DNA of 13,396 bases from Helicobacteraceae bacterium (lineage in GTDB: Bacteria > Campylobacterota > Campylobacteria > Campylobacterales > Sulfurimonadaceae), in assembly GCA_027068615.1 (NCBI GenBank), contig JAMOQV010000001.1, positions 1 through 13,396 on the forward strand, given 5' to 3'. The translations under genes and the position numbers were made by a program. This document shows positions 5,999 through 13,319 of this stretch, piece after piece. The notes beneath the pieces are model-generated. The model did no database searches. It was not told the origin of the DNA and worked only from the letters and a program-made list of their open reading frames with translations. The number at the start of each line of letters is the position of its first letter. Positions within the stretch are counted from its first letter, which is position 1.

Positions 5999-8041
5999 TC
6001 ATCTTTTTCTTCTAACTCTTAGTACATACCCCTCTTTTATTTTAGATATATCTCCTTGTATAACAACAGCTTCAACACCATCTTCATATATACCATCTAT
6101 CCTAACAGTAGCTATTTTTCTTCCATAGCTCAATCTTGTTTTACCAGTTCTTTTTATAACTTTTACAACAGGCTCTTTGTACACTGGAAACTCATCACCC
6201 TCTTGAACATCTTTATAATCTCCAAGATCAAGATATATCGTATCTCCACTTACCTCAATAACTGTTATAAATTTTTTAGTATTTTTATGTAAAAAATCAT
6301 ACAGTACTTCAGAAACAAGCTTATTTATAAGTTTATTTATAATTCTTGTTGATGGTTTTTTTCTTTTTAATTTATACTCACTAGAACCTGATTTTGAGTA
6401 TTTTTGAGATTTTGTAGATTCAAAAACAACCTCACCTTTTCTGTCTATAACAGCAACATTAAGTTCTATAAAAACATAATCATAGTTTTCATAAGCATCT
6501 ATATCTGGAATCTTTTTTGATGTTGTATAAAATTTGAACTTTGTAACTTTAGGAAGAAGTTGATAATCAACATTTGAAAACTTCATACTATCTTCATCCA
6601 TAGAATCAGACAGATCACTACTACTAAACTCATTTTCATCCATCATAGCTTGAGCTTGAGCTTTATCTCTAGTCAATACTTTGTATTTACCAGATTTACT
6701 TACAAGGTTTTTTATCTTTAAAGTTATATTTGCATTTTTGATAAGCTTAGCTTTGTATTTACCTACACTAGGATCAATAGTTACATTTTTAATTGCTATA
6801 GATTTTTTTGAATTTGAAGATGTTTTAGAATTATTATTGTTCCTACTAATACTTCTTTTTTTAAAGTTTGACACTTTTCTGCATATACTATTTGGAACAA
6901 TATGCCCATCTATAACTTCAGCATAAGAAACTTTTGCCAAAGAACGAACAACTTTAACTGTACCTATTTTAACCTCATCATAACCAAGAAACTCTTTTGT
7001 ATAAGAATCGTAAAGCTTTTCACCTAATTTATACACATCATAAACAGTTCCAACCAAAGAGGTTTGAGAAAGTATTGCATTTCCATTTGCAGATACCTTT
7101 GTAATCCTTATAGGGTAGATATTTTCTATAATCTCATTAGTCAAAGTTTTGCTAATCTTATGTAAAACATTGTAAAAAATCTGCTGTTTATTTTTACCTT
7201 TTGGAAAAAACTCAAAATTAATTGTATTTGAATACTTAATCTGTCTTGTAGCCATAGTAAGGATTTGATAATTCACAGTTGCATAAGCTTTTGTTTTGGT
7301 TATCTCTTGACCTATAGACTTTATATAACTTTTTACCTGAAGTATTTTAAAATCTTTTATTGTAGATACTATAAGATAATCTGTTCCCAAAGCTTGACCT
7401 AACTTTAAAATCTCATCTTTGTCTGCATCTGGAGATAATATAAACTCTTTTTCATTACTGTAAGCATTTTTATTACCTCTATCAAGTACTGAAAATTTTC
7501 TTGTTTGAGTTATAGCATTTGTTAACTCTTGAGATAGATTGTAACTTACATTTTTAGCAGGTTTTTGAGTTTTAAAAACCTTAAAAGTAGTATTATCACT
7601 ATAAGATGGAACAATTATAATTTTTCTTCTATTGTGAGCACTATGTCCAGGTGCTCTATACTGAATAGTTTTTACCTGAATAACTGCTTCATAACCATCC
7701 ATATCTTTTTGCATACTCACAATTTCATAATTATCTATAAATCCAGAAGTAGCTATACGAATATCTTTTTTCATATTTGTATCTAATGCTACAGAGTTTA
7801 CACTATGCTCACCATCTGATCTATATTTCTTTGAGTTAGAATGAAAAAGTTTCTTAACAGATTGAACATAAGCACCATTTTTTTGTCTTACTGCCTCAAT
7901 AAGTGCATTTTGTAAAGCTTCTTGCTTGTCTATACCATAACCTTGGTATTGATTTATCTTTTCTATTCTTGTACCCTCTTGAGCATATAATGCACAAGAA
8001 AATACAAAAAATGATATAAATATATTTAAAATGATTTTCAT
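5999..8041 (-). CDS. FlgT-like modular periplasmic protein with doubled CsgG/TolB_N and C-terminal modules
   Basis: A 680-aa protein. Signal peptide 1-20 (ALYA then Q); Cys16 in VFSC could be a poor lipobox, but signal peptidase I cleavage looks better. Residues 30-128 match the FlgT_N type (YQGYGIDKQEALQNALIEAV...G.YVQS, then a strand ending in VIQVKTIQY). Residues 138-275 match a TolB_N/CsgG-like unit: KIIIVPSYSDN, NLSQELTNAITQTRKFSVLDR and LGQALGTDYLIVSTIKDF. Residues 308-378 match the small beta-rich FlgT_C type (GTVYDVYKLGEKLYD...G...IGTVKVV). After an Asn/Ser-rich linker (395-414), a second CsgG-like region (415-548, with VDYQLLPKVTKFKF and YVFIELNVAVIDRKGEVV) and a second FlgT_C-like end (590-680, VQEGDEFPVYKEP...GRKIATVRI) follow. 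Known FlgT (Vibrio T/H ring) has one of each and is far shorter. Start has AGGAATTGAT upstream, overlapping the previous stop. Confidence 0.8.
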   Translation of the reverse strand: MKIILNIFISFFVFSCALYAQEGTRIEKINQYQGYGIDKQEALQNALIEAVRQKNGAYVQSVKKLFHSNSKKYRSDGEHSVNSVALDTNMKKDIRIATSGFIDNYEIVSMQKDMDGYEAVIQVKTIQYRAPGHSAHNRRKIIIVPSYSDNTTFKVFKTQKPAKNVSYNLSQELTNAITQTRKFSVLDRGNKNAYSNEKEFILSPDADKDEILKLGQALGTDYLIVSTIKDFKILQVKSYIKSIGQEITKTKAYATVNYQILTMATRQIKYSNTINFEFFPKGKNKQQIFYNVLHKISKTLTNEIIENIYPIRITKVSANGNAILSQTSLVGTVYDVYKLGEKLYDSYTKEFLGYDEVKIGTVKVVRSLAKVSYAEVIDGHIVPNSICRKVSNFKKRSISRNNNNSKTSSNSKKSIAIKNVTIDPSVGKYKAKLIKNANITLKIKNLVSKSGKYKVLTRDKAQAQAMMDENEFSSSDLSDSMDEDSMKFSNVDYQLLPKVTKFKFYTTSKKIPDIDAYENYDYVFIELNVAVIDRKGEVVFESTKSQKYSKSGSSEYKLKRKKPSTRIINKLINKLVSEVLYDFLHKNTKKFITVIEVSGDTIYLDLGDYKDVQEGDEFPVYKEPVVKVIKRTGKTRLSYGRKIATVRIDGIYEDGVEAVVIQGDISKIKEGYVLRVRRKR

Positions 8042-8049
8042 ATCAATTC

Positions 8050-9432
8050 CTAAAAGTCATTTATATCATTTACAGGTTCTGAAGCTTGTATATGAGACTG
8101 ATAGTTGTTTGCTTTTTGAATCTGTTTTTTTATAACTGGTGCTTTTTGAATGTTGTTAAAGTTATTTATAGCCTCTAATGTTGAGTACTTCCATACACGA
8201 ACCACACCTACATATTTATGATGATCTTTTGTAGTATATCTCCATTTTTTTACTGTTGATATACCTTGAAGTTTTGCACTCGCTTTACTTTTTACAACTT
8301 TATCTGTGATTTTTATAATGTTTTTTATAGTTTTTTCAATAGTTTCAGAGTTTGGTCTCATCTCTCTTTCAACATATCTTCTTGTCTCTTCTCCAACTTT
8401 TCTTTGTTCATTAACATTCATTCTACCATTTATAAGCTCTGCTAATTGTGCATCTGCATTTGATATAGCAGCACTACGAGCGTCTGATTTTAATTCATCA
8501 TTTATATAATCATCTCCACTATTTGGAATATAAGAAGCCATACCGTAAGATAAAATTATAGGAGAACCATCAAGATCGTAAGCTAAACGAGTACCAAATG
8601 TTCCTAAAAACTTTTCTGGAGAGTTTGGGATAATTGTCTTGATATCTCTACCTTTTCCTGTTATGATTGATTTTCTTTGAAGAGAGATATCTTTTGCTAT
8701 TTGTATAGTTTTTGGAGATGCAACAGCTATAACACCTATAGTAGAAGTCCCTTTAGAATCATTTGCCAAAGATGTTTGTATAGTTACAAGTCCAGCTATA
8801 CTCCCTTGTGCTTTTCTGATAGTGTTTTTAACAAACTTATCTCTAAAAAGATCTTTTTTCATAGTTGGTGTCATATTTTGTAAAGACTCTCTATCTACTC
8901 CCATTTCTACTAATTGGTTATCTATCTTAGCACCTATAAGATCTAGTTGTTTATCTAAAACTAACATAACTTTATCAAGAAATCCAGGATTTTGTGGTGA
9001 TGGTAATTTTATCTCTTTAGCATCTGTTGAATTATTTGAATAAAAACTTCTTATTTTATCAACAGTTGTTTTTCCAAAACGAAGCATTACATACTTCTCT
9101 TGTAGTTTCATCATCGCTTTATCGTAAGCATTTATAAGAGCATCACCAAACTGTGGATCTGTTGGTTTTAATATTACAGATTGTTGAGCATATACAAAAA
9201 ACTTTCCATTGTGTTCTCCAAATTCACTAAGCCCAAAATGTTCAAGTGCTTTATCAGCCCAATCATCAATAGTATCTGAAGCACTAACCTCAATGGCATT
9301 TGCATCACTTAGTTTGTTTAATTCTTGAACATCTTTTTGAGATATTTTTACATCAGTTGAAGTTTCATTTGCAAAGATAGGCATTGAAAGCAAAGTCGCA
9401 GTACACAAAGATAAAAACAGTTTTTTTGTCAT
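8050..9432 (-). CDS. DUF6844-like exported protein with two LPP20-like halves
   Basis: I take the ATG at 9432 (460 aa), not the in-frame TTG at 9444: the GGAAAAG just upstream of the ATG is a good ribosome binding site, and the protein then begins MTKKLFLSL with a standard signal peptide (ends IFA then N, residues 1-21). The chain resembles DUF6844 proteins as I recall them. Two stretches have the LPP20 look: residues 77-120 (GKFFVYAQQSVIL...DALINAYDKAMMKLQEKYV) and, more clearly, 289-335 (GSPIILSYGMASYIP...ARSAAISNADAQLAELI) ending in a strand at 404-416 (HHKYVGVVRVWKY). By family analogy it should be a soluble periplasmic protein; no enzyme motif is visible. It is first in the seven-gene minus run, 8 bases before the FlgT-like gene, and its promoter region is shared with the divergent lipoprotein gene. 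Confidence 0.78.
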   Translation of the reverse strand: MTKKLFLSLCTATLLSMPIFANETSTDVKISQKDVQELNKLSDANAIEVSASDTIDDWADKALEHFGLSEFGEHNGKFFVYAQQSVILKPTDPQFGDALINAYDKAMMKLQEKYVMLRFGKTTVDKIRSFYSNNSTDAKEIKLPSPQNPGFLDKVMLVLDKQLDLIGAKIDNQLVEMGVDRESLQNMTPTMKKDLFRDKFVKNTIRKAQGSIAGLVTIQTSLANDSKGTSTIGVIAVASPKTIQIAKDISLQRKSIITGKGRDIKTIIPNSPEKFLGTFGTRLAYDLDGSPIILSYGMASYIPNSGDDYINDELKSDARSAAISNADAQLAELINGRMNVNEQRKVGEETRRYVEREMRPNSETIEKTIKNIIKITDKVVKSKASAKLQGISTVKKWRYTTKDHHKYVGVVRVWKYSTLEAINNFNNIQKAPVIKKQIQKANNYQSHIQASEPVNDINDF

Positions 9433-9466
9433 ATTCTTTTCCAATATTTAATTTTTTTGATTAAAA

Positions 9467-9472
9467 ATTCTA
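9467..9472 (-). promoter_or_regulatory. Possible -10 box for the seven-gene minus-strand run
   Basis: On the minus strand this is TAGAAT in the context CAAGTAGAATTTTTAATC, about 34 bases upstream of the ATG at 9432. There is no recognisable -35; T-rich stretches lie upstream as is common in Campylobacterota. It is the best candidate in this AT-rich gap, but the match could be chance. Confidence 0.35.
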
Positions 9473-9505
9473 CTTGAATTAATGTTAAAATTTGATTTAA
9501 TTTTG

Positions 9506-9511
9506 TATAAT
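9506..9511 (+). promoter_or_regulatory. -10 box (TATAAT) immediately before the tandem LPP20 lipoprotein gene
   Basis: A perfect TATAAT in TTTTGTATAATCTTGTATG. It ends only 5 bases before the ATG at 9517. With the usual 6-7 base distance, transcription would begin at or next to the A of the start codon, giving a leaderless mRNA. No Shine-Dalgarno sequence is present between the box and the ATG, which fits. Upstream sequence is T-rich with no canonical -35. Confidence 0.6.
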
Positions 9512-9516
9512 CTTGT

Positions 9517-10401
9517 ATGAATATAAAAATATTTAGTTTATTTGCTGTCTTTGGTGTTTTATTTACAGCTTGTGCAACTCCAACAAAACATAGTATAAAT
9601 AAAATTAATCTTTTACATAAACAAAAAACAGAAAAAAAACCATATTGGACAGATCCTAAAGCTAACTTAGGAAGTCAAGTTGTAGTTGGTTATGCTAAAG
9701 CTGTATTTCAAGGTATGTATATGCAACAACAAAATGCAATCAACGATGCAAAAATAAAACTTTCACATAAGATAAACTCTACCATATCAGCAAAAACAAC
9801 AAATAAAACAGTTCTCTTTGGAAAAGAGATAAATACAAAGTTTGTAAAAGATATAAAAGCATTTAACAAACTAATTATAAACGACCTAAAACAATACGAT
9901 GCATATATAGATAAAGATGGTAACTTATATCTACTTATGGGTATTACAGATAGTTATAAACAAGATTTAGTTACGAAAAAAAAGTTACACCCTTATGATA
10001 GTAAAAAACTTACAGATTCAAAATGTTATGATAAAGAGACATTGTTAAGTATTGCTACAAAAGCACCTGTTTATAAAGATAAACCGATTTGGTTTTATCA
10101 ACCATTAAACAGCAGATATTATACAAGTATAGGGATTGCTCAACAAAACACTAAAACATTTCAAAAACAAAAAGAGATGGCAATTTTACTAGCAAAATCA
10201 AATATGATGAAAAAGATAAAATCGATAAGTTCATCTAAGTTAAAACTACTAGAAGTTACAAAAAATGAAGAGTCAGCTACTCTATACGATGTATCAGCCT
10301 TGCATAAAAGTACAGCAAAAATCAACTCTATAAAAGTACAAGATATTTGGATGGATCCAAAAACTTGTGAACTTTATGTTCTTATCTATTCAGAAAGATA
10401 A
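9517..10401 (+). CDS. Lipoprotein with two LPP20-like domains
   Basis: A 294-aa predicted lipoprotein with signal peptide and lipobox FTAC (Cys19; Phe at -3). Two LPP20-type units are seen in tandem. The first (about 42-143) has PYWTDPKANLGSQVVVGYAK, a helix QQNAINDAKIKLSHKI, and ends DKDGNLYLLMGI. The second (about 188-292) has KPIWFYQPLNSRYYTSIGIA, a helix EMAILLAKSNMMKKIKSI and ends PKTCELYVLIYSE. The W, the G(Y/I)A strand end, the helix with Ala spacing and the closing strand recur in both, so it looks like an internal duplication. LPP20 relatives include the H. pylori LPP20 lipoprotein and FlgP. It is the only plus-strand gene in the island, divergent from the DUF6844-like gene, and its last 16 bases overlap the end of the convergent gene. 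The start has no ribosome binding site. Confidence 0.82.
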   Translation: MNIKIFSLFAVFGVLFTACATPTKHSINKINLLHKQKTEKKPYWTDPKANLGSQVVVGYAKAVFQGMYMQQQNAINDAKIKLSHKINSTISAKTTNKTVLFGKEINTKFVKDIKAFNKLIINDLKQYDAYIDKDGNLYLLMGITDSYKQDLVTKKKLHPYDSKKLTDSKCYDKETLLSIATKAPVYKDKPIWFYQPLNSRYYTSIGIAQQNTKTFQKQKEMAILLAKSNMMKKIKSISSSKLKLLEVTKNEESATLYDVSALHKSTAKINSIKVQDIWMDPKTCELYVLIYSER

Positions 10402-11363
10402 ACCTTTGAATGAAAAGGTTTTTTACCCTCATTGTTTAAAATTATCTCTAAACTTCTAGGTGTTAATCTTTTTAAAAATATACTTTTATTTGCTTTACAT
10501 CTATCTTTTCCATATATAAGAACCTCTTTAAGAAGAAGAGTTTTTTTCGTTTTTTCTACAACTAACAACTCCCCTCCACAATCCAATGAGGCATAGTCTA
10601 TAGTAGCTTCAGAAAAACTTGTTATAGTTATAGTTATATCTGAAGCATTTTTATTTGTACCTAAAAGGGTATCATTCCAATCTCTTAAAAAACCTTTCCA
10701 TTCACCATAAAAATTTTCACTTTCGTAGTGTTTTTTAGTACTATCGGTAGTATTTTGTGGGATATAACTATTTAAAAAAGCTGGTATATATGTGATAGCA
10801 CCTTTTATATGGTAAGTAAGTGTTGAGAGATCAAAACTCTCTTGTTGTATATCTACACTTAGTGCTAGATATTTAGCTTCATCTACATTTGTAACAGATG
10901 GCTTTTTTTGTTTTATAGATTCAAATATAAAGGCATTTTGTGCAGATTCTTTTAACTCTTTTAGTCTTACTGATGGATTTAGATACACAAAATCATCAAC
11001 AACTATCTTATGTGGTTGAACATCTTGGATATCCTTATCAGTTGCATAAGCTTTTATAACTACACTTATAGAGTTACTAGTTTGAGTAAATTTTGGTTTA
11101 TCAACGAGATGGATAACACCAGCATATCTTTGTCTAACTCTATCTTGTAAAACCTGTCCATTTTCCACAACCGTTTCAGCTGATAAAAATTCACCAAATA
11201 TCTTCTTAGTAGCTGATAATTTTGCTTTTTTAAGAACCATCTCTTTTAACTGAATTGTTGTTTTATCTGGATATGATTCTTTTAATATAGTTGCTTTCTC
11301 TTCTATGCTAACATCAGCAAATAGAGTGATACTAAGATATACTATGATATAGATATATTTCAT
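10386..11363 (-). CDS. Exported protein with FlgT_N-like start and lipocalin-like end (hypothetical)
   Basis: A 325-aa protein with a signal peptide (residues 1-16, ITLFA then D). Residues 36-110 look like the FlgT_N type: helix LKEMVLKKAKLSATKKIFGEFL, then AETVVENGQVL, a YAGVIHLVDKPKF strand and a closing SISVVIKAYATD. A middle part (116-200) has apolar strands and may be TolB_N-like. Residues 217-325 have the look of the small lipocalin-like barrel found at the end of some bacterial envelope proteins: FYGEWKGFL, TITITSFSEATIDY, DCGGELLVVE, LLLKEVLIYGKDRC and SLEIILNNEGKKP, with Cys262 and Cys289 placed as in that type. Ligand is unknown. It is third in the operon, 14 bases after the MltC-like gene. 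Its 3' end overlaps the convergent lipoprotein gene and holds that gene's terminator. Confidence 0.75.
   Translation of the reverse strand: MKYIYIIVYLSITLFADVSIEEKATILKESYPDKTTIQLKEMVLKKAKLSATKKIFGEFLSAETVVENGQVLQDRVRQRYAGVIHLVDKPKFTQTSNSISVVIKAYATDKDIQDVQPHKIVVDDFVYLNPSVRLKELKESAQNAFIFESIKQKKPSVTNVDEAKYLALSVDIQQESFDLSTLTYHIKGAITYIPAFLNSYIPQNTTDSTKKHYESENFYGEWKGFLRDWNDTLLGTNKNASDITITITSFSEATIDYASLDCGGELLVVEKTKKTLLLKEVLIYGKDRCKANKSIFLKRLTPRSLEIILNNEGKKPFHSKVYLSE
10400..10424 (+). terminator. Rho-independent terminator of the tandem LPP20 gene
   Basis: AAACCTTT and AAAGGTTT form an 8-bp stem with loop GAATGA, followed by a T run (positions 10419-10424 are all T). It begins at the plus-strand stop codon. 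The stem has only two G-C pairs, so it is weak but has the right form. It lies wholly within the last codons of the convergent minus-strand gene. Confidence 0.65.
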
Positions 11364-11377
11364 TTTTTCCCTTAATT

Positions 11378-12568
11378 TTAAACTTCACTATCCCATGCTA
11401 TATATTTTTTAGACTTTTCAGATATACTTTTTACATAGTTTCTTGCTTCATTTGTAAGTCTTTTTGAAGTTCTAAGATGGTGATATAACTCTTCTGGTGA
11501 CATAGTGTTTATCTTATATATAGCCAACTTACGCTTTTTCTTACTACCTGTTAAAGAGTATATTAATGAACCTATACCAGCATTGTAAGATACAGCAGTA
11601 CAGTATGCTAATGATTTTTCATTTTTAACACCTTTTAGATACTGTTCTCTTATAATCTGTATATATTTTGTTCCGATTGTGATGTTGTTGTGTTCATTAT
11701 AAAGATAGTTCGGACTTAAAATCCTCTTTCTTTTAGTTAGTGCATAGTAAGCATCTACACCTGCTGTTGTTGGAACTATCTGCATAAGTCCATAAGCTGG
11801 TATGTTTGATTTTGCTAGAGGGTTAAAATAACTTTCTGTTTGAATAATGGCAAAAACAAAAGATGGGGTAAGATTGTACTCTTTTGATTTTTGAAGAACA
11901 AATCCCTTATATTTTAAAGCTCTCTTTTGTAGATAGTTTGGAACCATAGGTACATCTACATAGGTTATAAACTTCTTTTTTCCATTTGGTAAAATTACTT
12001 GTTTTTGTTTGATATCTTTTTTTGTTATAGTTTTTTGTTTAAACAGCCCATTTAGATAATGACTCTTTTTTGAGATAACATAAGGTTTTGTGATATCTTT
12101 TTTTACAAGGTATTTTTGTTCTAATTGAGATACTGGATCTTTTGATATGGCATCTGAGATTGTTTCTTTTGAGATTTTTAATAAGGTTTGATTGAACTTT
12201 TTTGTATCGATATTTTGCTTTTTATCGCTAATCATCTCTATAGTTAACAAACCATTTTTAAAATCGATACTCTCTCTTGAATCCATATCTTTACTATACT
12301 GTGTAAATCTTGTTTTATTTGAGAGTTTTACATTATCTTTACCCCATCTTTTAGAAAGATAATTTTTGTAGTAAGCAGAAGAAGCTTTTGCTATATTTGT
12401 ATAATAAAACCTGTTTTGTTTTACAGTGTTTAACTCTTGTGCTTTTATACTACTTATCTTATCGATCTGACTCTGTTTATAAGAGTGCATCTGAGCGATA
12501 ATATCATCCCTTTGAGTAGATGCAAAAAGTGTCGTTGTTATGATAAGTAGTGGTATAAAACTCTTCAT
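11378..12568 (-). CDS. MltC-like membrane-bound-type lytic murein transglycosylase
   Basis: A 396-aa protein with an N-terminal domain like MltC's DUF3393 region (about 20-210) and a C-terminal SLT/goose-lysozyme-like domain (about 218-390). Visible catalytic-domain signatures are IIQTESYFNP with catalytic Glu245, AYGLMQIVP (258-266), and AVSYNAG (325-331). Enzymes of this family cleave the MurNAc-GlcNAc bond of peptidoglycan non-hydrolytically, leaving 1,6-anhydro-MurNAc. E. coli MltC is an outer-membrane lipoprotein, but here the signal peptide (1-17, TTLFA then S) has no lipobox Cys, so the enzyme is probably soluble in the periplasm or held by a partner. The ATG is 6 bases after the LPP20 stop, with only a weak AAAAAG-type ribosome binding site, suggesting coupled translation. 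A peptidoglycan cutter between two FlgT/LPP20-type genes hints at opening the wall for an assembled structure. Confidence 0.9.
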   Translation of the reverse strand: MKSFIPLLIITTTLFASTQRDDIIAQMHSYKQSQIDKISSIKAQELNTVKQNRFYYTNIAKASSAYYKNYLSKRWGKDNVKLSNKTRFTQYSKDMDSRESIDFKNGLLTIEMISDKKQNIDTKKFNQTLLKISKETISDAISKDPVSQLEQKYLVKKDITKPYVISKKSHYLNGLFKQKTITKKDIKQKQVILPNGKKKFITYVDVPMVPNYLQKRALKYKGFVLQKSKEYNLTPSFVFAIIQTESYFNPLAKSNIPAYGLMQIVPTTAGVDAYYALTKRKRILSPNYLYNEHNNITIGTKYIQIIREQYLKGVKNEKSLAYCTAVSYNAGIGSLIYSLTGSKKKRKLAIYKINTMSPEELYHHLRTSKRLTNEARNYVKSISEKSKKYIAWDSEV

Positions 12569-12574
12569 ATCTTT

Positions 12575-13183
12575 TTATATATCTTCTTCTAGTTTTTTCA
12601 TCATATTGTCAAGAACTTTCATACCATTTTCTATATTTTCATGAGAAAGTTTTGAATTTTCAAGGTTCTTTTTATATACTTCTTGTTGATTGTCTAACTC
12701 TTTTAAAACTTCTCTTTTTTTGATAGTCATCTGAACATAGTAATCACCATTGTCCATAATAGTTTGATTTACAACAACAGCACCAGATAATGGTATCTGT
12801 TTTATAACCTCTTTTGTTGATTGTGAAAATAGATTTTCCATATCGTCTGTATCTGCTATCTGAACCAAACGCATAGCCTGTTTTTGAGAACGAGAAACTA
12901 TAGTTTCTATCTGACTAGCAAGTTTTGCACGAGCATCCATTTCAGCTTGAGGTTTCATCACACGGATACCATGGCGACTATAAGCAGACATACCAACGGC
13001 TGTTATACCATCTTTTGACTGTGGATTTATAACCCATTGAGGTAAATTTTTTATAGACTGAATATTTTTACTCTTTTCACTCATCTCAAACTTTTGCTTT
13101 GCAACTTGAGGGCTAACCTCTCCACAACCACTAAAAATCAATAAAGAAGCTGTTATAACCGATACCGTTGATAATATTTTCAT
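12575..13183 (-). CDS. LPP20 family lipoprotein
   Basis: A 202-aa predicted lipoprotein: signal peptide then FSGC lipobox (Cys20). The LPP20 domain covers about residues 45-160: LPQWVINPQSKDGITAVGMS, then the helix KPQAEMDARAKLASQIETIV, a long second helix, SGAVVVNQTIM and the closing strand DYYVQMTIKK. This is the plainest LPP20 unit in the window. The C-terminal 160-202 is highly charged and probably a coiled coil (Leu/Met/Asn-spaced, KKNLENSKLS...MMKKLEEDI). Relatives include FlgP, which builds the basal disk or ring around the flagellar rod in Campylobacter and Vibrio; no flagellar gene is beside this one, so a flagellar role is only possible. It heads a three-gene operon with MltC-like and lipocalin-ended genes. 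AGGG lies about 10 bases before ATG as a likely ribosome binding site. Confidence 0.88.
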   Translation of the reverse strand: MKILSTVSVITASLLIFSGCGEVSPQVAKQKFEMSEKSKNIQSIKNLPQWVINPQSKDGITAVGMSAYSRHGIRVMKPQAEMDARAKLASQIETIVSRSQKQAMRLVQIADTDDMENLFSQSTKEVIKQIPLSGAVVVNQTIMDNGDYYVQMTIKKREVLKELDNQQEVYKKNLENSKLSHENIENGMKVLDNMMKKLEEDI

Positions 13184-13209
13184 AGTTCTAAATCCCTATT
13201 TTTTAGACA

Positions 13210-13215
13210 ATTATA
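13210..13215 (-). promoter_or_regulatory. -10 box (TATAAT) for the LPP20-MltC operon
   Basis: On the minus strand a perfect TATAAT in GATTGATATAATTGTCTAA, 26 bases upstream of the ATG at 13183, which leaves a leader of about 20 bases holding AGGG. A run of nine T lies about 15 bases upstream of the box on the same strand in place of a -35, a style typical of Campylobacterota sigma70 promoters. Confidence 0.6.
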
Positions 13216-13307
13216 TCAATCATTTCAAAAAAAAATCTTAAATATCAACAAATCACATAAAAATATTTCAATTTGCAATATTTTATATATAAAATCTAAA
13301 TTTTGTA

Positions 13308-13313
13308 TATAAT
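13308..13313 (+). promoter_or_regulatory. -10 box (TATAAT) immediately before recG
   Basis: TATAAT in TTTTGTATATAATGACAAG, ending 6 bases before the recG ATG at 13320. Transcription from it would start at or beside the start codon. The sequence resembles the promoter of the tandem LPP20 gene (shared TTTTGTATA). Between the box and the ATG there is only GACAAG, not a good ribosome binding site. Confidence 0.5.
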
Positions 13314-13319
13314 GACAAG

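Noticed and set aside
5999..8041. Lipoprotein reading of the 680-aa protein (Cys16)
   Set aside because: The sequence VFSC has a bulky Phe at -2, and a better signal peptidase I site (ALYA then Q) follows four residues later.
9433..9444. Upstream TTG start for the DUF6844-like protein
   Set aside because: The ATG at 9432 has a well-placed GGAAAAG before it, which the TTG reading would turn into codons, and the ATG gives a standard signal peptide.
13184..13319. Small RNA or extra gene in the gap before recG
   Set aside because: The 136 bases are A/T runs with two divergent promoters; no stable stem-loop or open frame with a ribosome binding site is seen.
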